Below, one piece after another: positions 57,601 through 64,000 of a stretch of DNA of 64,000 nucleotides. The notes under the pieces were generated by a model. It was not told the DNA's origin, did not search any database, and saw only the letters and a list, made by a program, of their open reading frames with translations. The stretch spans positions 66,415,064 through 66,479,063 of the forward strand of contig NC_080542.1 in assembly GCF_028640845.1 (NCBI RefSeq), read 5' to 3'. Each line of letters begins with the position of its first letter. The stretch's first letter is position 1. A program made the translations under genes and the position numbers. Source of the stretch: Ahaetulla prasina (taxonomy: Eukaryota; Chordata; Lepidosauria; Squamata; Colubridae).

Positions 57601-60042
57601 GAAGTTCCATGAATATGTTTTCGGTCGCGACTTCGAAATTGTCACAGACCATAGACCCTTACTAGGGTTGCTGGCGGGCGATCGCCCAACGCCCGTGGCA
57701 CTTTCGCCCAGATTGACCCGATGGACTATCTTTCTGGCTGCATATTCTTACAAACTGCTACATCGGCCAGGAAAGGAGTTAGGGCATGCAGACGCCTTGA
57801 GCAGATGCCCTTTACCAGCGACTATCGAAGACCCCACTCCGGGCACACCCGTCTTGTTAATTGACTCTTTGGACTCTGGTCCAGTCACTTCCAAGGAGGT
57901 GGCTCGGGCTTCTTACAAGGACATTACATTAAGGACTGTAATGGGTTGGGTGCAAAGAGGATGGCCCGCTGCGCCGGGTGAGCATTTTAGGGAATTTGTA
58001 AAAAAGCGCGGGGAATTGTCGGTGCAAGGGGGGTGTTTGCTCTGGGGGGATAGAGTGGTGGTCCCAGAGAAATTGCGGAAAAAAGTTCTGGAACTTCTGC
58101 ACGAAGGCCATCCTGGGATCGTGAGAATGAAGGGTTTAGCCAGGAGCTATGTGTGGTGGCCCTTGATGGACATGGAGATTAGCGATAGGGTTGGGAAATG
58201 CCAAGCATGCCAGGAATCCAGACCACTACCACCAACGGCCCCAATCCGAGAGTGGGAGAAACCCCAGGGCCCATGGTCCCGAATCCATATCGACTTTGCC
58301 GGCCCTTTCCACGGCCAAACATTCTTAGTGGTGGTAGACGCATTTTCCAAATGGCTGGAAATCATTCTAATGAAATCCATGACCGCAGAGGCTGTAATTT
58401 CAGTCCTGCGGCACCTTTTTGTAACACACGGGTTACCAGACACACTCGTTTCAGACAACGGGCCACAGTTCACGGCGACCCTTTTTGAGAGGTACTTGGC
58501 GGAAGAGGGCATCCGGCATGTCCTCTCGGCGCCTTTCCACCCTGCGAAGAACGGCCTTGCAGAGCGTTTCGTCCGGAGTGCAAAAGAGGCATTGTCCAGA
58601 ATCAGACCCGGGGATTGGCAATTAAAAATTGACACCTTCTTAGCGGTACAACACAGAACCCCTTGTGTAGCGACTGGCCGCAGCCCAGCAGAGCTACTGA
58701 TGGGGAGAAAGCTTAGATGCCCGTTAGACCGGTTAAACCCGAACTACACACCAGACGGGTACAAAACAACACCGGGCAAAACAAGAGAATTGACAGTAGG
58801 GAGTCCCGTATGGGCACACAATTATGGTGAAGGCCCAAACTGGCAAAAGGGAACAATCCTAGAAACAACCGGGCCCAAATCATATCTCGTAGAAATAGAG
58901 GATGGCCGGGTGTGGAAACGCCACATAGACCAGTTAAGAAAAAGAATAGCCACCAGTCTAGAAACAGACGAAACAGGCCCTGACTATCCAATGATTGAAT
59001 CCACAGCTAACTCAAACCCGAGAAAACCGCAGGACTTATCTGAGTTCCAGCGACACCAACCGGTCCCTCCAAAGGAAAGCAGGAACGACTCTGCAAGTAA
59101 TCCAAGGCCGGATGGCCTGGAGGAGGAGCTGAGAGGAACGAACAGTCCCTCCGGCCAGCTCGACTCACTCCCAGATAATGAACTGCGCAGGTCCGAAAGA
59201 GTTAGGAGACGCCCTGCGTACTTACGTGACTACGTAGAAAAATAATTATTCATTTTATGTAAATAAGGGTAAAAAGTTTTCTGGGAGGGGAGGAGTGTAA
59301 TGTATCTTTAAGGGTTTTGGAGGGAAAATAGAGCGAGAAATAGCACGTTGCTAATTGGCTGAAGCCTCCAGCTGAACTGTATATAAGGAGGGGTTTTTAC
59401 CGTTTGCTTTTGCTGGGTTCACCATATAGTAAAGAGCTGTTGTTACTCATCTGGTCTCCTGCCTCGTTATTGCCCGAATCTAACAGTTGTGAATTTGACT
59501 TTGTTTGCATATTATTAGTTTCCAATATTTGGAGTAAAGTAGCTTAATAACTGAAAAATACAATTGTCCTCATTCAATGAGAAATATATTACAAATATTT
59601 GTATGGAAAAACAGGAGTGACTTCTAGCAGAAATGTTCTCAATGGTGATATAAATATAGAAGACAATGCAAGAGTTTAAAAATTCAGGCATTACTTTGCA
59701 TTAAATGAATCATATTGCTTAACAACTAGTTCTGTGTTTTGCCATGTAACTTACTCTATTCTGCCATTACATTCTGATTCTGAAATGGATGGTATCATTT
59801 CAACTAGTAAATGAGAATAAAGCCGTAGGATTTAAAAACGATGGGACTCCATAGTCAAGACAAGGCATACATTTGTATGACTACACTGTATCTTGTTAAA
59901 TTAAATAAAGAGGCCCCTCTCACCTAGAAACAAATCCCAATAATTTAAGATGCTCAACAGGACTGGAAGGCAAAGGATTTAACAAATCTCTGATTCGTAC
60001 AGATCCAGCAATTCCAATTCCAATCACTACTGTTCCAAACAT
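45330..60042 (-). CDS. BLVRA: biliverdin reductase A, complete coding region in six exons
   Basis: The enzyme reduces biliverdin to bilirubin with NAD(P)H in the cytosol, after haem oxygenase. Coding exons on the minus strand are 59924-60042, 54237-54356, 53290-53387, 52314-52421, 51721-51892 and 45330-45603, each with AG/GT splice sites. They sum to 891 bases, giving 296 residues plus stop with all junctions in frame, matching the length known for the human protein. Residues 3-13 hold the Rossmann GxGxxG (GIGIAG). Tyr93 sits in the conserved EYP motif. The fourth and fifth exons carry HVEHIELL and [15 protein letters not shown], both diagnostic. Against human the C-terminus keeps RILxCLxLAEEIQ but loses the His-Cys and Cys-Cys zinc residues in part. 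The start is chosen because the upstream exon has an in-frame stop. Intron 2-3 holds the gypsy element. Confidence 0.95.
46490..46742. repeat. GGAAA and TATACA microsatellites
   Basis: An (aaagg)n run at 46617-46657 and tatacata runs at 46690-46742, the latter touching the left end of the next MITE. They lie within the last BLVRA intron. Confidence 0.85.
46741..47124. mobile_element. MITE with perfect 19-bp terminal inverted repeats
   Basis: Begins gtatttttcagagtataag and ends with its exact complement. The interior has no ORF and includes a second internal pair (gcatcttatactccgaatg). Target duplication is unclear because the left flank is a microsatellite. Confidence 0.75.
47940..48595 (+). 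mobile_element. L1 LINE 3' fragment, degraded
   Basis: Reading in broken frames gives the L1 ORF2 C-terminal end, starting with atactggaaatgtaaatataaagaagg (compare 15613-15640), [13 protein letters not shown] sequence and a 3' untranslated region ending in taataaaattatatc. It lies in the last BLVRA intron, antisense to the gene. Confidence 0.7.
48600..49830. other. BLVRA intron; weak L2 trace at 49480-49560
   Basis: The words ctgccagctttgaaaaaggcag and ccccatcttcaagatgcc resemble the L2 stretch encoding ALKEAVVRPLLKKP. Nothing else is recognised. Confidence 0.35.
49839..49975. mobile_element. hAT-type MITE, 137 bp
   Basis: Ends CAGTGGTGGGATTCA and TGAATCTCACCACTG are inverted repeats. An exact 8-bp duplication GGTATTAG flanks it (49831-49838 and 49976-49983). 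It is the compact form of the family whose copy at 14200-19680 is swollen by nested insertions. Confidence 0.92.
50612..50677. mobile_element. 66-bp TA-flanked mini-MITE
   Basis: Nearly all terminal inverted repeat: ccatgttttcctgaaaataa against the complement of ttttgagaaaacatgg, with TA on each side. A deletion derivative of the family at 44171-44305. Confidence 0.75.
51122..51240 (-). mobile_element. CR1 LINE 3' fragment
   Basis: In plus orientation it reads acagagctggaagggaccta, gtcatctagtccaatcgcc and gcccaagcagga, the CR1 3'-end pattern also seen at 25580-25860. It lies 480 bases from a BLVRA exon. Confidence 0.75.
51721..51892 (-). CDS. BLVRA: BLVRA fifth coding exon
   Basis: Acceptor attcctaaag and donor gttcgt. 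Encodes [18 protein letters not shown] then [18 protein letters not shown], very close to mammalian BLVRA, in the C-terminal beta-sheet domain. Confidence 0.95.
52314..52421 (-). CDS. BLVRA: BLVRA fourth coding exon
   Basis: Acceptor ctcaacggcag and donor gttagt. Encodes [19 protein letters not shown] and [15 protein letters not shown]. Confidence 0.95.
52785..53010 (-). mobile_element. tRNA-derived SINE
   Basis: Reverse-complement head agccaatttggtatagtggt with gaaactgggagaccatg, body cagctgggtgattttggat and tail ttctctgagaatttgaca. Full length, between two BLVRA exons. Same family as 25135-25345. Confidence 0.75.
53290..53387 (-). CDS. BLVRA: BLVRA third coding exon
   Basis: Acceptor tttctataag and donor gtaata. 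Encodes [19 protein letters not shown] and [12 protein letters not shown], including the EYP tyrosine. Confidence 0.95.
54237..54356 (-). CDS. BLVRA: BLVRA second coding exon
   Basis: Acceptor gctaaaactag and donor gtattg. Encodes [19 protein letters not shown] and [20 protein letters not shown], the second half of the nucleotide-binding fold. Confidence 0.92.
54962..55151 (+). repeat. 5' LTR
   Basis: Starts TGTAATGTATC and ends CGAATCTAACA. A TATA box (tatataag) lies at 55046-55053. It differs from the 3' LTR only where gagcggga reads gagcgaga. Confidence 0.95.
55153..55170 (+). promoter_or_regulatory. primer-binding site, tRNA-Ser type
   Basis: The sequence tggcgacgagggtgggat starts one base after the LTR. 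It fits the complement of the 3' end of vertebrate tRNA-Ser(GCU) including CCA, with one G-U compatible difference, by recall of that tRNA. It primes minus-strand cDNA synthesis. Confidence 0.7.
55227..56310 (+). CDS. gypsy gag and start of protease
   Basis: The open stretch starts at ATG 55227 and stays in frame until about 56310; its nominal end at 56456 is out of frame. The N-terminal part resembles retrotransposon capsid ([33 protein letters not shown]). An acidic linker follows near residue 200. Two zinc knuckles follow: C-X2-C-X3-H-X4-C and C-X2-C-X4-H-X4-C, near residues 217-250. The protease active site DTGSS is at 56184-56198. Gag and protease share one frame without a stop. A single-base frame change within 56297-56325 cuts the protease. 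Confidence 0.88.
56281..57114 (+). pseudogene. gypsy protease end and reverse transcriptase
   Basis: In the second frame the protease end [14 protein letters not shown] leads directly into RT. RT includes [35 protein letters not shown] and the catalytic box PYFDDVLVS (YFDD at 57022-57033). The frame ends at a stop at 57112 because of a frame change near 57100 in the thumb region. As a result the RT connection is not read through. Confidence 0.88.
57115..57577 (+). pseudogene. broken RT connection and RNase H region
   Basis: RNase H-type and connection sequence is recognisable in pieces in all three frames (for example [14 protein letters not shown] from 57421), with at least four frame changes. 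Damage is concentrated here, while the flanking 1.6-kb frames are open. No restored reading is given. Confidence 0.75.
57578..59245 (+). CDS. gypsy RNase H end and integrase
   Basis: An open stretch of 555 codons. It starts within RNase H ([14 protein letters not shown] and the [16 protein letters not shown] tether). Integrase follows with the HHCC zinc site (ELLHEGHPG...CQACQ). Its catalytic triad is D 58292, D 58454 and E 58562 (the last two separated by 35 residues), in [16 protein letters not shown] and GLAERFV. The C-terminal part has an [19 protein letters not shown] module of the GPY/F kind and a charged tail. No chromodomain is evident. It stops at TAA 51 bases before the 3' LTR. Lacking an upstream start in frame, it is not expressed as a normal polyprotein. 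Confidence 0.9.
   Translation: MAIVSGVKKFHEYVFGRDFEIVTDHRPLLGLLAGDRPTPVALSPRLTRWTIFLAAYSYKLLHRPGKELGHADALSRCPLPATIEDPTPGTPVLLIDSLDSGPVTSKEVARASYKDITLRTVMGWVQRGWPAAPGEHFREFVKKRGELSVQGGCLLWGDRVVVPEKLRKKVLELLHEGHPGIVRMKGLARSYVWWPLMDMEISDRVGKCQACQESRPLPPTAPIREWEKPQGPWSRIHIDFAGPFHGQTFLVVVDAFSKWLEIILMKSMTAEAVISVLRHLFVTHGLPDTLVSDNGPQFTATLFERYLAEEGIRHVLSAPFHPAKNGLAERFVRSAKEALSRIRPGDWQLKIDTFLAVQHRTPCVATGRSPAELLMGRKLRCPLDRLNPNYTPDGYKTTPGKTRELTVGSPVWAHNYGEGPNWQKGTILETTGPKSYLVEIEDGRVWKRHIDQLRKRIATSLETDETGPDYPMIESTANSNPRKPQDLSEFQRHQPVPPKESRNDSASNPRPDGLEEELRGTNSPSGQLDSLPDNELRRSERVRRRPAYLRDYVEK
59283..59295 (+). promoter_or_regulatory. polypurine tract
   Basis: gggaggggaggag directly before the 3' LTR, the expected plus-strand priming site. 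Confidence 0.85.
59296..59485 (+). repeat. 3' LTR
   Basis: 190 bases, one substitution from the 5' LTR, ending CTAACA before the GTTGT duplication. Confidence 0.95.
59924..60042 (-). CDS. BLVRA: BLVRA first coding exon
   Basis: The exon spans 59924-60050 with acceptor ctttttcatatag and donor gtgagag. ATG at 60042-60040 starts [19 protein letters not shown], the Rossmann entry. Seven N-terminal residues of the human protein have no counterpart. Confidence 0.9.
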
Positions 60043-60698
60043 TGCCAATTCTATATGAAAAAGGAGAAGAGAAAGAAACATTAAAAAATACTATGAAGAA
60101 GTATCTGGCTTTTGAGCTACTGCTAAGGCAAGCATAAAAAAACCCAAGAGATACAATTCAGGCAAATGCAATCATTTACTTTTAATGGTGAAATTGCAAA
60201 ACTGTAATTACCACATTCTTCTAAGCTTTTCATCTTTTCAGAAGCTTGTTCCTCCTTTTCTCTCTTTACTATTTTTGTCTATAAATCTTTTTTTTAAAAT
60301 TTAGTATCTCCTTTCCTGTCAATTTACATACAGTGAAATGAATAAGAATAGTTTCTATTTATTTTCTGAATAGCCTTTATAAGCATATAAAAGATTCTCC
60401 GGAACTTTTTAAATTTACTCAGCTTGCCTAAGTGCTCCCGTCATCTTTCTAAAAGATGGAGAATATTTTTATTCATTAAATTCCTCATGTGTGTGAGGAA
60501 AATTGGGCTAAATGGCCAGCAGCATGCACAGTAAGTAAAACACATCAGTCCACAAATAATTGTCTATTCTTGGCCTCTCCAATATTCCATCCATTTCTCC
60601 ACTCTGTCAGCGAGTCGCTAGAGGAGGTGAGGCAATAGTTTTAAAAAAATAATCAAGAGGTCTAAGAAGAAACATAAAACATGGATAGAAGTACATAC

Positions 60699-60762
60699 CT
60701 GAGACAAATAGGATGGGACCTTCTTTTGAATTGATGTAGGCAGGTCACAAAAGGTGCCTTTC
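60699..60762 (-). other. BLVRA: probable non-coding 5' exon of BLVRA
   Basis: A 64-base segment lies between an acceptor (tcttctgtgtttag) and a strong donor (CAG/gtatgt) on the minus strand. Spliced to the next exon, it has a TGA in the BLVRA frame 18 bases in and no later ATG before 60042, which supports the start at 60042. No transcript evidence. Confidence 0.5.
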
Positions 60763-61149
60763 CTAAACACAGAAGATATGAGAGTTAGTAACGAAAGTAA
60801 CATTATTCAGAGTTGAGTCCCAACTTTATCTACTTTTCTGTGTCCTAGAGATAATCCTACATATTTTAATCTGCTTCAGATAAGCACAACTGACTTGTTA
60901 TCACTCAGAAACAGTACATGGGTGTCAAACAGAAATTCAGTTTTTTTAAAAAAAACATGACACAGTTCTAATGAAACTGTAATTTGATTAGCTGAAGTAT
61001 ATCTTTACTTTTTAAAAAAGGTTCTTTTTCATTAAAAATCATGAATTTGCTATAATGCTATACCATTATTTTATTATACTATAATAAAAACAGACTGATT
61101 TCAGAAAACTTCAGTTTTCCCACCTGAAATCCTACTCCCTTCTTTATTG

Positions 61150-62060
61150 AAATTTTTCTTTTCATAATAAAAATTCAGAAATTTTGGTTAATTGGAAACC
61201 CCACACACACAATTTCCACTTGTTTATCAGTTTAAAACAATAATGGAGAGTTATGCTATTATTTTTTATAAAAGTCATCTCCAAGACCTTGGAGTTTTCA
61301 TATCCAATGATCTAAGTGCCAAAGCCCACTGCAACTACATCGCAAAAAAGGCTTTAAGAGTTGTAAACCTAATCTTACGTAGCTTCTTCTCCAGAAACAC
61401 TACACTGCTAACCAGAGCTTATAAAACAGTTGCTAGACCAATTCTTGAATATAGCTCGCCTGTCTGGAACCGATACCACATTTCAGACATCAATACAATT
61501 GAACATGTCCAGAAATATTTTACAAGAAGAGTTCTCCACTCCTCTGAATACAACAAAATACCTTATGCCACCATAAGGTAAGGTCAAGATTATGCCATCT
61601 TGAATTTAGAAAACTTAGAACTCCGCCGCCTTCGACAGGACCTGTGTTTAACTCATAGAATCATCTATTGAAGACTACTTCAGCTTCAATCATAACAATA
61701 CAAGAGCAAACAATAGATTTAAACTCAATGTTAACCATTTCAATCTTGATTGCAGAAAATATGACTTCTGTAACAGAGTGCTTGGAACACACTACCTGAC
61801 TCTGTGGTCTCTTCTCAAAATCCCCAAAGCTTTAACCAAAAACTCTCTACTATTGACCTCACCCCATTCCTAAGAGGTCTATAAGGGGCGTGCATAAAAG
61901 CACAAATGTGCCTACCATTCCTGTCCTATTGTTTCCTATATATATAGTTATCACATACTTATGCTCATATATATGCTTTTATATTATATAGTTATTTTCA
62001 TGCTTATGCTTATATATACTGTTGTGACAAATAAAATAAACAAACAAACAAACAAACTAT
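61150..62060 (+). mobile_element. LINE RT C-terminal fragment with ACAA tail
   Basis: An open stretch (to 61581) reads LQDLGVFISNDLSAKAHCN, KALRVVNLILRSFFSRNTT and YSSPVWNRYHISDINTIEHV, the thumb and C-terminal region of CR1/Jockey-group LINEs. Broken frames continue to about 61870. It ends ttgtgacaaataaaataaac and (acaa)n near 62055. Confidence 0.75.
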
Positions 62061-62064
62061 GGAA

Positions 62065-62900
62065 TCAAGCAATGCAGAGGTGGTGCAGCAGTCATAACTT
62101 GGAAGACAGGCTGTAACTTACTTCAAGTCTGTCGTAATTTCAAACAGTTACAGTATATGACTGGTCATAACAAGACCAGAACTATCTGTACTGGTCTTTT
62201 AAAGTATTATGATCTTTCAACTTATCTGTTTTAAATTCATGCTTTATAGAATTACACAATAGTCCCTAAACTTGTCAGAGTAGTTGGATTTTGACTGAGT
62301 AACTTTGAATGAAGGGTACATTTATGAGTAAAGAGACTCTTGACTATTATGTGCACAGACTTCTTACAGCCTGACTCTGAAATACAAACCTTGTTCAAAA
62401 CTTTAAAAACAACTTTAAAAAGTAAAATGTATCCTCTTGGTAGCAACATAAATTCTGTGCAAGCTTTTTAGCAATCATACAAAAGTGATGCTCTGGCCTT
62501 CTTTGAGGATGATTTTTTTCAACCTCCCTGATATCATTTACAGCCTATTCCCTGGTAATGTCTGTCCCAGATTAGTTTTGGAGCCTGCTTAGTTTTTTTC
62601 AAGGTCAGTTAGTGTAAGCCAAGTACTGCCCCATGAGCTACACAATAAGGCTTTTAACTCTGCTTTTGTTGCCCAATTTCTTTGCTCTTATTCAGTTGGT
62701 TTACAGTTCCTTACTCTTAGATGCTTTGTTTCATTAAAACTTTTCAAAACAGGATTTCAGCATTTTGCTGTTGTTCCAACAGGGAAAATTATACTGTAAT
62801 TTCTGCTATATATTCATGCAAGATAATTGGATTTATAATTTACTACTCACTTACAATATTTTAGATATACAATTCCATTCAGTCTTAACCTACACATACC
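62065..62900. other. no recognised feature
   Basis: AT-rich. Near 62090-62200 words such as cataacttggaagacaggctg hint at an old MITE, unproven. Confidence 0.35.
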
Positions 62901-62904
62901 TGCA

Positions 62905-63420
62905 ATGCCCATAAAATGGCTGCTTCAGCTGCTTTTTTTAGCTGTGAAGAAATTTACCAGGCCCTTCTTTCCAGCTGTCTCTATTTTATTTTATTTTTTT
63001 GCATTGTTTTGGCTTTCTTTTCAGTTGTTTCTTGCTCCTTTCACTTTCTATATTTTTTCCTGTTCTTTCAGAATTATTTCAAAAACATCTCTTATTCACA
63101 GAATGTCTCTTGCTATTATTTTCCTGGTTGTCTAATAATCACTACAAAGTATTTTAAACTTCTTCAACTTCTTCTTGAGCTTTTCCTCCAACTGCCACTT
63201 GCCTCACATTCCGTTACCTCAGGTCAAACTGAAGGACATTCCACTCCTTCACTCAGGAGCAGTCTGGGGCTCCTTACAGTACTATTGTATGCTTCCTTTT
63301 CTCAAAAATCTTATAAACCATGCTTCTCAATCCACTCTTTTTGCATTTTTTGTTCCATAAAATATTTTTTTTACAATTCATTCTTATTGCTTTTGTCTTT
63401 CTGATTAAAATATATTATTC
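62905..63420 (-). mobile_element. possible L1 5' region (antisense)
   Basis: Shares ordered words with 32040-32700 (cctggttgtctaataatcac, ctacaaag, ttctttc runs). The plus-strand ORFs here are T-rich chance readings. Confidence 0.3.
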
Positions 63421-63588
63421 TGAGGTTTGTGTGTAGCCAACATCCAAAGTTAATCTTTATTTTGACTTCTTTCATAGAAATTCTCTTGTTGGTCTTTTGT
63501 TACTTCATTGCCCTAATACTTCAATGTTTTCTTAATATTCTATGCAGGACAACAGCAGTTTAGGCATGGGGGAGAGATAATAATGATA

Positions 63589-63750
63589 CCCTGTTTTCCC
63601 CAAAATAAGACATCCCCTGATAATAAGCACAAAATAAAACATCCCCTGATAATAAGCACAATTGGGCTATGACGTGCATGGCAATAAGGCCAAGTGCTTA
63701 TTTCAGGGTTCAAAAAAATATAAGACGGTCTTATTTTCCAGGAAACACGG
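63589..63750. mobile_element. TA-flanked MITE with internal tandem duplication
   Basis: Ends ccctgttttccccaaaataag and cttattttccaggaaacacgg with TA on both sides (63587-63588 and 63751-63752). Inside, acatcccctgataataagca occurs twice in tandem (about 63609 and 63638). Inverted relative to the copy at 44171-44305. Confidence 0.8.
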
Positions 63751-64000
63751 TAGCTATATATATAAAACTTTGCCCAAGAGATACTTAAACATAATGATAA
63801 AGACCACAGTGAGGCTTTACCCAAAAATATTTATGCAGAAGACAACTATCCAATCAAAAGCTAAAAACTATATGCCTGTAAAAATTAATGTTGAAAATGA
63901 AAACTGGCTCTAAATGATAATGACGTGAAGGCTGACAGAAAGCTCACTACTACATTCTGAGATTTTACAGAGGATCAAAGAAGGTTAAGCCTGTCTCTTT

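Larger units (their letters stand above)
54962..59485 (+). mobile_element. Ty3/gypsy LTR retrotransposon, probable Mag lineage
   Basis: A 4.5-kb element with two 190-bp LTRs differing at one site, flanked by the 5-bp duplication GTTGT (54957-54961 and 59486-59490). Internal order is primer site, gag with two zinc knuckles, protease, reverse transcriptase, RNase H and integrase, which is Ty3/gypsy order. A tRNA-Ser-type primer site and two gag knuckles suit the Mag lineage. It lies antisense in the BLVRA intron. Pol is broken by frameshifts, mainly 57100-57600, so this copy is not autonomous. Confidence 0.93.

Overview
This is vertebrate nuclear DNA from a squamate reptile, most likely a snake. 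It is AT-rich and contains intron-split host genes. Its repeats are typical of squamates: Sauria-type tRNA SINEs, CR1 and L2 LINEs, L1 pieces, a Rex1/L3-like LINE whose 3' end runs into a GAATA microsatellite (a pattern I associate with snakes), Penelope elements and many short DNA transposons. I see no prokaryotic genes, rRNA, CRISPR or operons. All family names come from reading the sequence, not from a search.

Two host genes are supported, both on the minus strand. At the left, one coding exon of VOPP1 lies at 3926-3984. Its downstream exons lie off the left edge. Its first exon was not found, but a CpG-rich island at about 24040-24410 is a plausible promoter. At the right is the complete coding region of biliverdin reductase A (BLVRA) in six exons between 60042 and 45330. 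It reads through all five splice junctions as a 296-residue protein. A probable non-coding 5' exon lies at 60699-60762.

The rest is intronic or intergenic and shaped by transposons. From left to right the main ones are: hAT MITEs with 8-bp target duplications (3459, 7550, 10016, 29124, 49839); two solo retroviral LTRs of one family with 4-bp duplications (5675-6482 and 34440-35068) and a fragment of a third; a 5.5-kb nested stack at 14200-19680; a Rex1/L3-like LINE at 27718-28840; an array of alternating inverted repeats at 35552-36420; a Penelope-like element at 38221-40192 with inverted terminal repeats that carry hammerhead-like motifs; an L2 3' end at 41829-42597; a Tc1-like remnant split by a SINE at 43103-43932; and a Ty3/gypsy element of probable Mag lineage at 54962-59485 inside the BLVRA intron between exons 2 and 3.

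The gypsy element has 190-bp LTRs that differ at one base, a 5-bp target duplication and a primer site fitting tRNA-Ser. Its pol is broken by clustered frameshifts. No new multigene system is visible. The most unusual structures are the nested stack, the alternating inverted-repeat array and the Penelope copy.
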